Positions 1-10,023 of a stretch of DNA of 64,000 bases are shown here, piece by piece (the first letter of the stretch is position 1; the number at the start of each line of letters is the position of its first letter). Origin of the DNA: Alitibacter langaaensis DSM 22999. Lineage in GTDB: Bacteria > Pseudomonadota > Gammaproteobacteria > Enterobacterales > Pasteurellaceae. Location of the stretch: positions 124,001 through 188,000 of the forward strand of contig NZ_QENU01000001.1 of NCBI RefSeq assembly GCF_003096995.1. The letters run 5' to 3'. Position numbers and translations under genes: made by a program. The notes under the pieces are model-generated. The model saw only the letters and a list, made by a program, of their open reading frames with translations. It searched no databases and was not told the DNA's origin.

Positions 1-1
1 T

Positions 2-415
2 TTTCCGCAATATCAAGGCGCAACGATTTTACTCGCGCGTAAAAATTTAGGCTGCGGTTCATCACGCGAACATGCCCCTTGGGCGCTCGCCGATTATGGT
101 TTTAAAGTAATGATTGCGCCAAGTTTTGCAGATATTTTCTATAACAACAGCTTAAATAACCATATGCTTCCGATTAAATTAACGGAAGACGAAGTGGATG
201 AAATTTTCCACTGGGTATGGGCAAATGAAGGCAAACAAATTCATGTGGATTTAGAAAAAATGACAGTCAGCGTCGGCGAAAAAGTGTATCACTTTGAGTT
301 AGATGAATTCCGCCGTCATTGTTTATTGAATGGTTTGGATAACATAGGCTTAACCCTTCAACATGAAGATGCAATTGCGGCTTACGAAAGCAAAATTCCC
401 GCATTTTTACGTTAG
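2..415 (+). CDS. leuD: 3-isopropylmalate dehydratase small subunit (3' part)
   Basis: The reading frame is open from the window edge and ends at TAG 413-415; the gene's beginning lies outside the window. The translation contains the LeuD hallmark [13 protein letters not shown] near its start, then [15 protein letters not shown]. LeuD is the small swivel-domain subunit that pairs with LeuC to isomerise 2-isopropylmalate to 3-isopropylmalate in leucine biosynthesis (cytoplasm). The length from the GCGSSREH motif to the end fits a normal LeuD C-terminus. It converges on mreD, with an uptake-signal hairpin between them. leuC is expected just upstream, which I cannot see. Confidence 0.95.
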   Translation, partial: FPQYQGATILLARKNLGCGSSREHAPWALADYGFKVMIAPSFADIFYNNSLNNHMLPIKLTEDEVDEIFHWVWANEGKQIHVDLEKMTVSVGEKVYHFELDEFRRHCLLNGLDNIGLTLQHEDAIAAYESKIPAFLR

Positions 416-445
416 AGAGTTTGCTTTTTAAGAATAACTAAAACC

Positions 446-488
446 AAAAGTGCGGTTAAAAATTTTGAAATTTTTGACCGCACTTTTT
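446..488. terminator. Bidirectional uptake-signal hairpin terminator, leuD/mreD
   Basis: AAGTGCGGT at 448-456 and its inverse at 477-485 extend to a roughly 20-bp stem with one G-U-type position and a 3-nt loop, with A and T runs on the two sides. It sits between convergent genes, so it can end transcripts from both directions. Paired uptake signals used as terminators are well known in Pasteurellaceae. Confidence 0.8.
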
Positions 489-511
489 GTTATCTACTTT
501 ACGTTATCTAC
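489..511. repeat. 14-bp-period short direct repeat
   Basis: GTTATCTAC occurs at 489-497 and again at 503-511, a 14-bp period, right beside the leuD/mreD terminator. Confidence 0.6.
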
Positions 512-543
512 ATTTCATTATGGCTTAGAGTAGAAACGAGCGA

Positions 544-1035
544 CTATGCATTTAAGCCTAACTGTCTTTGCACACGGCGGAGCAAAAGAAACATCCACGG
601 CCACAATATGCCACTGATCACCGCGCCAAAGATTTCTTGCCAGTTGAATGCGGCATTGTGAATAAAGAGTTCTACAAGGAAAATAGCAAGGCGAATTGTG
701 AAGATGCAGATAATCATCAATAGGCTTTGCTGCCATAAGGATAAATTGCTCAGAATTTGGTTATAGCGAGCAAGCACATAGGCAAGGACAGAGAGCACTA
801 AGCCATGCACGCCCAAGATTGAGCCGATGACTAAATCCCAAATAATGCCTAATACAAATGCGGTGCCCACATTGATTTTAGTGGGGAGGGCTAAGATCCA
901 ATAGGTGAGTACTAACACCAACCAAGCCGGTTTAAAGGATTGAAATCCCGTTGGCCAAGGCGCAATTTCAAGTACTAATGCAATGATAAAAATTGCGGCT
1001 AGCCCCAAAAGTTGTATGAAAAAACGTCCGTTCAT
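544..1035 (-). CDS. mreD: Rod shape-determining protein MreD
   Basis: 163-residue, very hydrophobic inner-membrane protein with about five or six predicted membrane segments and short loops, beginning MNGRFFIQLLGLAAIF. MreD works with MreC and MreB in the elongasome that guides peptidoglycan synthesis along the cell wall. Its ATG (1033-1035) overlaps the TAA of mreC by one base (TAATG), so the two are probably translationally coupled. Length matches the family (about 160). It is the last gene of mreB-mreC-mreD; mrdA/mrdB do not follow. Confidence 0.95.
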   Translation of the reverse strand: MNGRFFIQLLGLAAIFIIALVLEIAPWPTGFQSFKPAWLVLVLTYWILALPTKINVGTAFVLGIIWDLVIGSILGVHGLVLSVLAYVLARYNQILSNLSLWQQSLLMIICIFTIRLAIFLVELFIHNAAFNWQEIFGAVISGILWPWMFLLLRRVQRQLGLNA

Positions 1036-2084
1036 TAGTCTTCATCTCTGTGTTCTTTTAACTCAGGATCTATCTGATCATTGTTGTTCATTTCAGGTAA
1101 ATTATCTGGTGATGGTACGTCATCAGTATTGATCGTTTCTTTATTTTCACCACTATTCGTGACTAAGGCTTTTTTGGTATCTACGCCTTTTTCTTGATTG
1201 GCTAAGCGTTGTTGCACGGTATTGCGCACATCTTCAGGTGAACTCACTTTCGCTTGATGCATATCTTCATTTGCCCAAACTAATAAGACGTAGCGTAAAC
1301 GCTCAATTGAGGCGAGTGGTTTCGCGCTAATCATCGCAAAATAATTTGAACCGTCGCGTGAAACGTTTTGCACCACGGCAACAGGATAACCTTCTGGGAA
1401 ACGTCCGCCTAAGCCTGATGTAACTAATAAATCGCCTTTTTCAATGTCCACCGAACGTGGAACGTTGTCTAAGGATAATTCATCAGAACGCCCTGTGCCG
1501 CTCGCAATCATCCGCACATCATTGCGCAACACTTGCACTGGAATAGCGTGAGTAACATCGGTGATTAATAATACGCGGCTAGTTTGTTCGCCAACTGAAA
1601 TAATTTGCCCAATCACCCCTTTTTCATCAATAACGGGTTGCCCAACATAAGCACCATCATTTTTGCCTTGGTTAATAACCACTTGCTGGCGATAGCGATC
1701 GGTTTCTGCCGTAAGAATTTCACCAATTTTTTTGTATTCATCGGTGCGTAACGGCGAATTAAGTAATAAACGTAACCGTTGGTTTTCGACTTTTAGTTGA
1801 TCCAATAACAATAAATCCGCATTTTTTTCGCGTAATTGCTCTTTTAAAACTTTATTTTCAATTTGTAATTTATTGGTATCAACTAAGTTTTCCGATACAT
1901 TATCCAACACCGTGCGTGGCGTATTGGCGAGGTAATACAACCCCCCGACCGCAGTTTCCATAAAACTACGGGCCTTAATCATACTGTTGGTTTGCCCATC
2001 GGAGAGAATTAGCGCAATGGATGCAATGATTGCAAGAAATAAGCGCAATCCCAGTGGGGGCGTTTTGCTAAAAATGGGTTTCAT
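1035..2084 (-). CDS. mreC: Rod shape-determining protein MreC
   Basis: 349 residues. One N-terminal membrane anchor (about residues 12-28), a coiled-coil stretch (about 65-105), then the MreC beta-domain with the segments YVGQPVIDEKGVIGQI and LLVTSGLGGRFPEGYPVA. MreC is a periplasmic bitopic protein linking MreB filaments to the wall-synthesis enzymes. The C-terminus (about the last 70 residues) is a low-complexity tail rich in Asp, Glu and Asn, which looks disordered and is probably lineage-specific. Middle gene of the mre operon, 88 bp downstream of mreB. Confidence 0.96.
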   Translation of the reverse strand: MKPIFSKTPPLGLRLFLAIIASIALILSDGQTNSMIKARSFMETAVGGLYYLANTPRTVLDNVSENLVDTNKLQIENKVLKEQLREKNADLLLLDQLKVENQRLRLLLNSPLRTDEYKKIGEILTAETDRYRQQVVINQGKNDGAYVGQPVIDEKGVIGQIISVGEQTSRVLLITDVTHAIPVQVLRNDVRMIASGTGRSDELSLDNVPRSVDIEKGDLLVTSGLGGRFPEGYPVAVVQNVSRDGSNYFAMISAKPLASIERLRYVLLVWANEDMHQAKVSSPEDVRNTVQQRLANQEKGVDTKKALVTNSGENKETINTDDVPSPDNLPEMNNNDQIDPELKEHRDED

Positions 2085-2117
2085 TTAATCAAAAATAGAA
2101 TGATCTCAGATAAACGA

Positions 2118-2145
2118 AAAGTGCGGTCAATTTTAACCGCACTTT
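2118..2145 (-). repeat. Inverted uptake-signal pair between mreB and mreC
   Basis: AAGTGCGGT at 2119-2127 faces ACCGCACTT at 2136-2144, giving a hairpin in the mreB-mreC spacer. The poly-U tract on the minus strand is short, so it may lower rather than stop transcription into mreC. Confidence 0.65.
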
Positions 2146-2172
2146 GGTTATGTTTCATTGTCTCGTTTTTTA

Positions 2173-3228
2173 CTAGTCTTCACTAAAAATATCCGAACCG
2201 TATTGGTCGATCATTTCTAAGGTTTCACCACCACCGCGCGCAACGCAAGTGAGCGGATCTTCTGCAATCACGACAGGTACGCCTGATTCTTTCGCTAATA
2301 ATACATCAATATTACGCAATAATGCACCACCGCCAGTTAACACCATACCGTGCTCATAAATATCAGCCGCATGCTCAGGTTTACATTCTTCAAGCGCAGT
2401 GCGCATCGCGGTAATGATACCTTCTAACGGCTGTTGAATGGCTTCCAATACATCGCGCGAAGTTAATTTAAACGCACGTGGCACACCTTCTGCAAGATTG
2501 CTTCCATAGACTTCCATTTCTTTGATTTCATCGTCATCTTGAATGAATGCGGTACCAATTTCTTGTTTGATATGTTCTGCAGTCGCTTCGCCGATTAATG
2601 AACCAAATGTGCGGCGCACATAAGCAATGATTGCTTCGTCAAATTTATCGCCGCCAATACGAACAGAAGATGAATAAGCGACACCGTTTAATGCGATCAC
2701 CGCAATCTCAGTTGTGCCGCCACCAATATCAATAACCATTGAACCAGTTGGCGTAGAAACAGGTAATTTCGCACCAATTGCCGCTGCCATTGGCTCTACA
2801 ATTAAATGCACTTCACGAGCACCTGCGCCGAATGCAGATTCTTTAATTGCACGGCGTTCCACTTGGGTTGCCCCAGCAGGCACACAAATAACAACACGTG
2901 GACTTGGGCGTAAGAAATTTCCGCTATGCACTTGTTTAATAAAATGCTGTAACATTTTTTCAGTCACAGAGAAATCTGCGATAACGCCGTCTTTCATTGG
3001 ACGAATTGCGGTGATGTTATTCGATGTACGCCCTAACATCATTTTGGCATCTTTCCCTACTGCAGCGATACTTTTTGCGCCACCACGCCCTTGACGAATT
3101 GCGACGACTGATGGCTCATCAAGTACGATGCCCTGACCTTTTACATAAATTAAGGTATTTGCTGTACCCAAGTCGATAGAAAGATCGTTAGAAAACAATC
3201 CACGAATTTTTTTAAATAACATAAGCAT
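2173..3228 (-). CDS. mreB: Actin-like rod shape protein MreB
   Basis: 351 residues of the actin/Hsp70 fold: phosphate-1 motif IDLGTANT at about 18-25 and phosphate-2 DIGGGTTE at about 167-174, followed near the C-terminus by [14 protein letters not shown]. MreB polymerises under the inner membrane in an ATP-dependent way and organises lateral wall synthesis, so the organism should be rod-like or coccobacillary. The frame begins MLMLFKK; most homologues begin at MLFKKIRG, so the true start may be two codons downstream. First gene of mreBCD. Confidence 0.97.
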   Translation of the reverse strand: MLMLFKKIRGLFSNDLSIDLGTANTLIYVKGQGIVLDEPSVVAIRQGRGGAKSIAAVGKDAKMMLGRTSNNITAIRPMKDGVIADFSVTEKMLQHFIKQVHSGNFLRPSPRVVICVPAGATQVERRAIKESAFGAGAREVHLIVEPMAAAIGAKLPVSTPTGSMVIDIGGGTTEIAVIALNGVAYSSSVRIGGDKFDEAIIAYVRRTFGSLIGEATAEHIKQEIGTAFIQDDDEIKEMEVYGSNLAEGVPRAFKLTSRDVLEAIQQPLEGIITAMRTALEECKPEHAADIYEHGMVLTGGGALLRNIDVLLAKESGVPVVIAEDPLTCVARGGGETLEMIDQYGSDIFSED

Positions 3229-3353
3229 TCCGTCTAAAAATTAAGGGTTTCGTGCCAAACTCTCAGCACACAAAAATTGTGCATAATGTACCAAAAAATG
3301 CATTGGGTTTACAGCGATTTTTTTGTTCAAATCGGCGAAAACGTTAAAAAAGA

Positions 3354-3382
3354 TGACCGCACTTTGCTGGAAAGTGCGGTCA
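3354..3382. repeat. Inverted uptake-signal hairpin in a divergent spacer
   Basis: TGACCGCACTTT (3354-3365) and AAAGTGCGGTCA (3371-3382) form a perfect 12-bp stem around a 5-nt loop. On the minus strand it is followed by a T-rich run, so it resembles a terminator, although it lies between two divergent genes. Confidence 0.75.
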
Positions 3383-3523
3383 AAAATGACAGAATTTTGC
3401 GCAGTATCTTTAGCTTAGCTAAAAAGCGCTGATTGAAATAAATCCTCTTGGGATTTTTCTATTGGTGAAAGTTGCATTGAGACGCTTTGCTCGTCAGCAG
3501 ATTGTAATTTTGCATAAAGCACT

Positions 3524-3551
3524 TTGCGGATTGGCGCGATCAGGGTATAAT
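3524..3551 (+). promoter_or_regulatory. Likely sigma-70 promoter of infA
   Basis: TTGCGG at 3524-3529, a 16-bp spacer and a perfect TATAAT at 3546-3551, about 50 bp before the infA ATG. Confidence 0.7.
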
Positions 3552-3598
3552 CACGCAGTTTTTTATTCTAAATCAAATTATTTACAAAGGATTTATAG

Positions 3599-3820
<222 letters not shown>

Positions 3821-3849
3821 TTTGCACTAGGAAAATCTAGAAAAATAAA

Positions 3850-3885
3850 AAATCCCGAAAACAATATTTTCGGGATTTTTCGTTT
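3850..3885 (+). terminator. infA intrinsic terminator
   Basis: AAATCCCGAAAA (3850-3861) pairs with TTTTCGGGATTT (3867-3878) around a 5-nt loop and runs into T-rich sequence. Confidence 0.85.
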
Positions 3886-3931
3886 TTATATCTGTTTTAT
3901 ATCTTTCGTTTTTATATTCCGTTTTTATATC
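3879..3931. repeat. Imperfect tandem repeat of about 11-14 bp, infA/lnt
   Basis: Four degenerate copies of a unit like TTCGTTTTTATATC run from 3879 to 3931, directly after the infA terminator and before an uptake signal. The second copy is shortened. Confidence 0.6.
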
Positions 3932-3946
3932 TAAAGTGCGGTTAAT

Positions 3947-5500
3947 TTAGGCTTTGTTTTGTGTTGCCGCCAGCAATTTCCGCTTAATCAGCGTACCTAG
4001 CGCGCGTAAAATCACAAATAGCAATGCAAGCAGATACAAAGGTTTATCCCCTAGCGCAGCATAAGGTGTTTTGCCTCCTGTTGGCGCAATGGTTTGTGTG
4101 AGCGTAGTTTCGACAAACTGCGGTGCTTGAGCGATGATTTTGCCTTGAGCGTTAATGAAAGCCGTAATCCCAGTGTTGGTTGCTCGAATCACGGGTTTGC
4201 CCAATTCTAATGCGCGCATTCTTGCCATTTGTAAATGTTGCCAAGGTCCATGACTATCACCAAACCACGCATCATTAGAAACCGTCAAAATAAAATCTGT
4301 ATCTGGTTGCAAGTTTTGTTGTAACTGATCGCCCAAAATAATTTCATAACAAATCGCTGGCGTGAATTTATTGCCTTTCACCACTAATGGCGCTTGAATT
4401 GCGCCGCCTTGTTGAAATGCAGACATAGGCAAATTAAACACCGAACCCAGAGGGCGCAATAGGGATTCAAGGGGCACATATTCGCCGAATGGCACGAGAT
4501 GATGTTTGTTATAACGCTGTGCCTGATCCGCTTGATAATTTTTATCCACCACAACGATTGAATTAAAGAGTTTCTCGCTATTGGAATCACGATAAACCGT
4601 GCCAATCATCACATCCGTATTGGATTTTTGAGTCGCGGCTTTTAAGGCATCGAAAAAAGGTTGAAGATTATTTTCCAAGGCAGGTAAGGCGCTTTCGGGC
4701 AAAATAATCAAATCAGATTTACCAAGATTCTCGCTAATTTGGCGCCCATAAATTTGCAAGGTGGAATTCAGATATTCAGGATCCCACTTCAAACTTTGTG
4801 CGATATCGCCTTGGGCAAGGGTAATGGTGATCGCTTTTTTATCATTATTCTTCTTCACATAAGTGGCTTTGGCGGAATAACCCGCTAAGCTCGCAACCGC
4901 GGCAAGCATTGCGATATTAGCGAAAACAATACTCCATTTTTTATCTAACCAGTTTTTATGCTGGCACAATGCTGTCAAAATGTTAAACAGAACCGCACTT
5001 GCCCATATTGTAAAAAACGTTAATCCCGTCACCCCAAAGATTGGTGCAATGCCTGAAAAAGGGCTGTCGATTTGACTGTAACCAAATTGTAGCCATGGAA
5101 AGCCTGTTAATACCCAGCCGCGTAGAAATTCTGTGAGCGTCCAAATTGCGGCAAAAATGACCGCACTTTGCACTTGAAAGCGCTGAACGATGTAGGCGAA
5201 TAATAGGGGATAGAGCGCAAGATATGCTGCCAATAACACCACCAAGCCATAACTAAGCCATAGTGGAGAACCTCCAAATTGGTGAATGCTAACGTGTAAC
5301 CAGCTTGTGCCAATGCTAAAGAAGCTGACGCCCCATAAAAAACTGCCCCAAAGTGCGGTGCGTTTTTGCGAATTTTTAGCGACAAAAATCAGCCCGAGCA
5401 AAGACACATAGGCAACGCCCCAATAATCATAGGGCGAGAAAGCAAAAACGCCGATTCCACCTGAAATCAGCGCAATAAAATAAGGGAGAAATTTACTCAT
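3947..5500 (-). CDS. lnt: Apolipoprotein N-acyltransferase Lnt
   Basis: 517 residues from the chosen start. N-terminal half has about six membrane segments; the C-terminal half is a periplasmic nitrilase-like domain with the Glu of LPESALP, the Lys of [15 protein letters not shown] and the Cys of PAICYEII forming the catalytic triad. Lnt adds the third acyl chain to lipoproteins. An in-frame start 16 codons upstream exists, but ATG at 5498-5500 gives the usual N-terminus (MSKFLPYF) and overlaps the corC stop by 8 bp, typical of coupled genes. Downstream partner of corC. Confidence 0.95.
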   Translation of the reverse strand: MSKFLPYFIALISGGIGVFAFSPYDYWGVAYVSLLGLIFVAKNSQKRTALWGSFLWGVSFFSIGTSWLHVSIHQFGGSPLWLSYGLVVLLAAYLALYPLLFAYIVQRFQVQSAVIFAAIWTLTEFLRGWVLTGFPWLQFGYSQIDSPFSGIAPIFGVTGLTFFTIWASAVLFNILTALCQHKNWLDKKWSIVFANIAMLAAVASLAGYSAKATYVKKNNDKKAITITLAQGDIAQSLKWDPEYLNSTLQIYGRQISENLGKSDLIILPESALPALENNLQPFFDALKAATQKSNTDVMIGTVYRDSNSEKLFNSIVVVDKNYQADQAQRYNKHHLVPFGEYVPLESLLRPLGSVFNLPMSAFQQGGAIQAPLVVKGNKFTPAICYEIILGDQLQQNLQPDTDFILTVSNDAWFGDSHGPWQHLQMARMRALELGKPVIRATNTGITAFINAQGKIIAQAPQFVETTLTQTIAPTGGKTPYAALGDKPLYLLALLFVILRALGTLIKRKLLAATQNKA

Positions 5501-6404
5501 CCGTGTTTTCTTCTTCTGTTTGCGATTCCATTTCAGCCAGCTGTTCATCGGTCACCGTAATGCGTAGCTGAATAATACGACGACTGTCCGCAGAAGTGAC
5601 TTTGAAATGGATATTTTCTAAGGTAATTTCTTCGCCACGCTTTGGCAAATAACCAAAACTTTGCATAATGACGCCGCCGATGGTATCCACTTCTTCATCG
5701 GCAAAATGGGTATTAAATTGTGCATTGAAATCATTAATATCCGTTAAGGCGCGCACCGCATAGGTGTGGCGCGAGAGCTGGCGAATATTGGCGATAATTT
5801 CTTCTTCATCAAACTCATCTTCAATATCGCCAACAATTTGTTCCAAAATATCTTCAATGGTCACTAATCCCGAAATTGCCCCGAATTCATCAACCACGAT
5901 TGCCATGTGGAAACGTTCAGAACGAAATTCTTTGAGCATACGATCAACCCGTTTACTTTCTGGCACAATCACAGCAGGGCGCAACAACGGGGATAATTCA
6001 AATTGTTCCGCATCAGAACGGAGAAATCTTAATAGATCTTTGGCGTGCAAAATGCCCAGCACATTGTCGCGTTCGTCTGTGATAACAGGAAAGCGCGAGT
6101 GTGCGGTGCTGATAATGGTGTCAAGGCAACTTTCAAGATCTTGATCGTTTTCGATAAACACAATTTGCGAGCGTGGAATCATAATATCGCGCACACGGAG
6201 TTCGGCGATTTCCATAACGCCCTCAATCATTTCTCGGGTATCTTGATCGATCAGATCATTTTGTTCTGAATCGCGAATGACTTCCACGAGTTCGTCGCGG
6301 TTTTTCAGTTCGCCTTGGAAGAAACGCCCAAATAAAGATTGGAAAAAAGACTTTTTAGGGTTAGTTTCAGTTTGAGTTGAATTTATCGAATGCTCGTCGT
6401 TCAT
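5493..6404 (-). CDS. corC: CorC/HlyC-type CBS-domain protein (Mg/Co efflux)
   Basis: 303 residues. Tandem CBS domains (about 70-190) carry [12 protein letters not shown] and [16 protein letters not shown], followed by a CorC_HlyC transporter-associated domain at the C-terminus. E. coli CorC (YbeX) is linked to magnesium and cobalt efflux and, in later work, to ribosome biogenesis. The corC-lnt order is the same as in enterobacteria, although ybeZ and ybeY are not adjacent here. It is divergent from the dehydrogenase at 6609, with an uptake-signal pair between. Confidence 0.95.
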   Translation of the reverse strand: MNDEHSINSTQTETNPKKSFFQSLFGRFFQGELKNRDELVEVIRDSEQNDLIDQDTREMIEGVMEIAELRVRDIMIPRSQIVFIENDQDLESCLDTIISTAHSRFPVITDERDNVLGILHAKDLLRFLRSDAEQFELSPLLRPAVIVPESKRVDRMLKEFRSERFHMAIVVDEFGAISGLVTIEDILEQIVGDIEDEFDEEEIIANIRQLSRHTYAVRALTDINDFNAQFNTHFADEEVDTIGGVIMQSFGYLPKRGEEITLENIHFKVTSADSRRIIQLRITVTDEQLAEMESQTEEENTDE

Positions 6405-6512
6405 ATTTGGTCTGCGGACGTGATTAAAAATATTAGTATCATTGAATTAAATCAATAAACGAAAAATAGCATATTTTTTAACTAGCCGCTAGCGGAAGTT
6501 TGGGCTAGATCA

Positions 6513-6550
6513 AAGTGCGGTCAAAAATTTAACGATTTCTGACCGCACTT
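6513..6550. repeat. Inverted uptake-signal pair, corC/dehydrogenase spacer
   Basis: AAGTGCGGTCA begins at 6513 and TGACCGCACTT ends at 6550, giving an 11-bp stem with a 16-nt loop between divergent genes; both flanking genes are transcribed away from it. Confidence 0.7.
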
Positions 6551-6608
6551 ATTTTGTTCTGTAATGCTTAGGCGTAAGATGAATAAAAATTGATGATAGG
6601 AGAAAAAT

Positions 6609-7679
6609 ATGAGCCATAAAATTGCAGTGATTGCCGGCGATGGAATTGGGCCAGAAGTCTTGGCTGAAGGCGTAAAAGTGCTGAATGCAGTTTCCAAATT
6701 AGATCCCGAAATCCAATTTGATTTTACCCATTTTCCTTGGGGATGTGAGTTTTACCACAAGCACGGCAAAATGATGGACGATGATGGTATTGAACAACTT
6801 CGCCAATTTGATGCGATTTTTCTTGGTGCGGTGGGATATCCAGGCGTACCCGATCATATTTCTCTGTGGGATTTGCTGTTGGTGATTCGTAAAAGTTTCG
6901 ACCAATATGTCAATGTGCGCCCCATTAAATTATTGAATGGCGCACCTTGTCCATTAAAGGGCAAAAGCGCGCAAGACATCAATATGACCTTTATTCGTGA
7001 AAATACGGAAGGGGAATATGCGGGCTATGGCAGCTGGTTATATAAAGATAAACCCCACGAAGTGGTGATCCAAAATGCGGTATTTTCACGGGTTGGTTGC
7101 GAACGCATTATTCGCTATGCTTTTGAATTAGGGCGTAAAGAAAAACGCAGTGTAACCAGTGTGAGCAAGGCGAATGCGCTGAATTATTCTATGGTGTTTT
7201 GGGATCAAATCTTTAAACAAGTGGAGGAAGAATATCCTGATGTCAAAACCGCGAGCTATTTAGTGGACGCAGCAGCAATGCTGATGGTAACTCAGCCTGA
7301 ACGCTTTGAGATTGTGGTAACCAGCAATTTATTCGGCGATATTTTAACGGATCTTGGCGCAGCCATTGCAGGCGGAATGGGCTTGGCGGCGGGGGCAAAT
7401 TTAAATCCTGAACGGCAATATCCGTCAATGTTTGAGCCAATTCATGGTTCTGCGCCGGATATCGCGGGGCAACAAATTGCAAATCCACTTGCTACTGTTT
7501 GGTCTGCCAGCCAATTGCTGGCGTTTTTGGGCTATCCGCAGTGGGCAGAGCGGTTAATCAACGCGATTGAACATTTGCTAGTAGAAGGAAAAACCTTAAC
7601 GCCCGATCTCAAAGGCTCGGCAACAACAAGCGAAGTGGGCGATGCAGTCGTGGCGTATTTGCAAGCAAATTATGCCTAA
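6609..7679 (+). CDS. dmlA: D-malate / tartrate dehydrogenase (decarboxylating)
   Basis: 356 residues of the isocitrate/isopropylmalate dehydrogenase family. It has the cofactor segment AGDGIGPEV at the start, ENTEGEYAG in the middle, the metal-binding stretch SNLFGDILTDLGAAIAGG, and the family C-terminal EPIHGSAPDIAGQ. Features such as VPDHISLWDLLL and the conserved FDQYVNVRP match DmlA/TtuC (NAD-dependent oxidation of D-malate or tartrate) better than LeuB or Icd. Good AGGAG ribosome site. It stands alone between corC and galM with no transporter or regulator beside it. The exact substrate cannot be fixed from sequence. Confidence 0.85.
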   Translation: MSHKIAVIAGDGIGPEVLAEGVKVLNAVSKLDPEIQFDFTHFPWGCEFYHKHGKMMDDDGIEQLRQFDAIFLGAVGYPGVPDHISLWDLLLVIRKSFDQYVNVRPIKLLNGAPCPLKGKSAQDINMTFIRENTEGEYAGYGSWLYKDKPHEVVIQNAVFSRVGCERIIRYAFELGRKEKRSVTSVSKANALNYSMVFWDQIFKQVEEEYPDVKTASYLVDAAAMLMVTQPERFEIVVTSNLFGDILTDLGAAIAGGMGLAAGANLNPERQYPSMFEPIHGSAPDIAGQQIANPLATVWSASQLLAFLGYPQWAERLINAIEHLLVEGKTLTPDLKGSATTSEVGDAVVAYLQANYA

Positions 7680-7737
7680 CCCACAAATTATTAGGGCGCT
7701 GTGCTAATTTCCCTATGCTAAGCCTAAGCGCCCTATT

Positions 7738-8802
7738 TTATGCAATGAATTTGAATTTAGTCCAATGTTGATAGCTCTCGCCCGCTTTTGCCATTCCGCC
7801 ATATTGCCACCATTCTGGATGATTTGGCGTGTCTGGCAAAGCTTGCGTTTCTAAGGCGATGCCGCTGTAATCTTGATACGCGCCACCATTGCGTGTTGGC
7901 GTGTCAGCAAGATAATTTCCCGTATAAACTTGCAGTGCGGATTGGCTGGTGCTGACTTCAAGGCGTAACGAACGATCAGGTGCGGTCAAAATTGCGCAAG
8001 GTTTCGTTTCATTTTTGTTGAGCAAGAATGCGTGATCATAACCTTTGGTTAAAGCCTGCTCTTCCTTGAGAAAATCTGCGTGGATGATTTTTTCTGTACG
8101 AAAATCAAAACTGGTCTGTTCAACAGATTTTAATGGTGCGTTGGGAATGCCCTCACTATCCACTGGCAAGAACTGATCCGTATTCACTTGCAGAAAATGT
8201 TCACGGACATCAGCATTTTCACGATACAGATTAAAATAGGCGTGATTGGTGAGATTGAGCGGCGTATCTTGCCCATTTTCAGCTTGATAGGTGATGGTGA
8301 GCGAATTATCATCATTCAATTGAAATAACGCAAAGGCGACAACATTGCCCGCAAAGCCCTGATCGCCGTCCGCCGAAAAATGGCGAAAACGAACGAAATT
8401 TTCACAAAACTCATCTAATTTCCACCGCACTTTATCCCAACCCAAGCCGCCGTGTAATTGATGTTGCCCTTGATTCGTGGTTAATCCTAGTTTTGCCGCA
8501 TGGGCGATGCGGTTGGCGTAACGCCCAATGCTTGCGCCAAGATAGGCAGTTTGTTTGATGTAATCTTCAGGCTGACAACCTAGCAACACTTCCCGTAATT
8601 GCCCTTGAACCGGCACTTTGCAGGAAATCCACGTCGCGCCCCAATCCATTATTTTCACTTGCATGCCCTGAGAATTGGTGAGCGTGAAAATTTGGAATGG
8701 CTCACCATCGGGCGCCGTGCCGCAGCGAGAAAGTGCGGTCGGTTTTGTTGTAGTTTTTGTGAACGTAGGGGAATTTGTTAACATGGGGGAATTTGTTAGC
8801 AT
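7738..8802 (-). CDS. galM: Aldose 1-epimerase (mutarotase) GalM
   Basis: 354 residues from the chosen start. Conserved family elements include [11 protein letters not shown], the catalytic His of NHAYFNL and the catalytic Glu in [11 protein letters not shown] near the C-terminus. GalM interconverts beta- and alpha-galactose ahead of GalK. The frame is open further upstream, but ATG 8800-8802 has an AAGGGG ribosome site and overlaps the galK stop. The first two six-residue blocks (MLTNSP twice) come from an 18-bp tandem duplication, so a second possible ATG lies at 8782-8784. Last gene of galT-galK-galM. Confidence 0.93.
   Translation of the reverse strand: MLTNSPMLTNSPTFTKTTTKPTALSRCGTAPDGEPFQIFTLTNSQGMQVKIMDWGATWISCKVPVQGQLREVLLGCQPEDYIKQTAYLGASIGRYANRIAHAAKLGLTTNQGQHQLHGGLGWDKVRWKLDEFCENFVRFRHFSADGDQGFAGNVVAFALFQLNDDNSLTITYQAENGQDTPLNLTNHAYFNLYRENADVREHFLQVNTDQFLPVDSEGIPNAPLKSVEQTSFDFRTEKIIHADFLKEEQALTKGYDHAFLLNKNETKPCAILTAPDRSLRLEVSTSQSALQVYTGNYLADTPTRNGGAYQDYSGIALETQALPDTPNHPEWWQYGGMAKAGESYQHWTKFKFIA
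8767..8802 (-). repeat. 18-bp tandem duplication spanning galK stop and galM start
   Basis: Two near-identical 18-bp units (8785-8802 and 8767-8784), each starting with ATG and reading ATGYTAACAAATTCCCCY; a degenerate third unit follows (ACGTTCACAAAA). The duplication repeats the galM start codon. Confidence 0.85.
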
Positions 8803-9953
8803 AGATGCACCCCTTGGGACGCTGTGCACACATAAAAACTTTCTTTTAACCCTGTACGTTTTTCGTAGTTTTCTTCGATGATTTTGCGCACCGCCTCCAC
8901 TTTTTCTAGCGGCGCAATCGCCACGATACAACCGCCAAAGCCACCCCCAGTCATCCGTGCGCCACCTGCTGTGCCAATCGCTGATTGCGCCAATTCCACC
9001 AAATAATCAATTTCAGGGCAGGTAATTTCAAAGTCATCACGCATTGAATCATGGGATTGCCCCATTAATACGCCTAAACGAGAAATATCCCCTTGATTTA
9101 ACGCTTCAACAGCATCTAACACCCGTTGGTTTTCTGTCACCACATGGCGAGCGCGTTTTGCCACAACGGCATCAAGTGCGGTCAATTCAGCTTCTTTTTT
9201 ATGAAATTCGGCTACGGACACATCACACAACGCTTTCACCCCAAAGAATTTTGCCGCCGCCTCGCATTGTTGACGGCGAGTATTGTATTCGCCCGTGACT
9301 AAATCATGCTTAACGTGAGAATTGACAATCATCACCGCAATATTTTCTGGCACAGGCGTGGCGACAGTATCAAGCGAACGGCAGTCGATCATTAATAAAT
9401 GATCGGCTTGCCCTAATGCGGAAATCAGCTGATCCATATTGCCGCAATTGGCGCCAACGAATTTGTTTTCCGCTTTTTGCCCAATTAAAGCGATTTCTGT
9501 ATCACTAATCGGCAGGTTTGCCAGTTGTTGGCAAAATTTTCCCACCGCCACTTCAAGGGAGGCTGATGAGCTTAATCCCGATGACAATGGCACATCGCCA
9601 CAAATAACCAAATCAGCGCCTTGCTGAAATTCGGGGCAACGTTCTTGAATAAATTTCACCACACCGCGCACATAGCCTGTCCATTTGGCGTTAGGATTGG
9701 GAAGAATTTCTTGATCTAAAGAAAATTCATCGCTTTCATTTAAATCGGCAGCAAACACATTAAAAATTGCATCGTTGCGCGGTGATCCGCTGATCGCTGT
9801 GCCATAATTAATGGCGCAGGGCATCACGAAACCATCGTTGTAATCAGTGTGTTCGCCGATAATATTGACTCGCCCAGGCGCATAAACATTTAGGCGAGAA
9901 GTGCGGTTAAATTTTTGTTCAAATAATTTGGGAGCTAATTCTTTTGGAGACAT
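8796..9953 (-). CDS. galK: Galactokinase GalK
   Basis: 385 residues of the GHMP kinase family. The galactokinase signature [15 protein letters not shown] is at about 27-41, the ATP-binding SGLSSSAS at about 125-132, and the third GHMP motif ([15 protein letters not shown]) near the C-terminus. It phosphorylates alpha-galactose to galactose-1-phosphate in the Leloir pathway. ATG 9951-9953 has an AAAGGA ribosome site. Its TAA at 8796-8798 falls inside the tandem duplication that also contains the galM start. Confidence 0.97.
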   Translation of the reverse strand: MSPKELAPKLFEQKFNRTSRLNVYAPGRVNIIGEHTDYNDGFVMPCAINYGTAISGSPRNDAIFNVFAADLNESDEFSLDQEILPNPNAKWTGYVRGVVKFIQERCPEFQQGADLVICGDVPLSSGLSSSASLEVAVGKFCQQLANLPISDTEIALIGQKAENKFVGANCGNMDQLISALGQADHLLMIDCRSLDTVATPVPENIAVMIVNSHVKHDLVTGEYNTRRQQCEAAAKFFGVKALCDVSVAEFHKKEAELTALDAVVAKRARHVVTENQRVLDAVEALNQGDISRLGVLMGQSHDSMRDDFEITCPEIDYLVELAQSAIGTAGGARMTGGGFGGCIVAIAPLEKVEAVRKIIEENYEKRTGLKESFYVCTASQGVHLC

Positions 9954-9997
9954 AAATCATTCCTTTTGGGCTAAGTTGACAACCAATGCATTAACAA

Positions 9998-10023
9998 TTT
10001 TTATAGTGTGTTTTTATAGTGCG
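9998..10023 (-). repeat. 13-bp tandem duplication at the galT stop codon
   Basis: TTTTTATAGTGTG (9998-10010) and TTTTTATAGTGCG (10011-10023) lie directly head to tail; the galT stop TAA lies in one copy and the last codons in the other. Confidence 0.8.
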
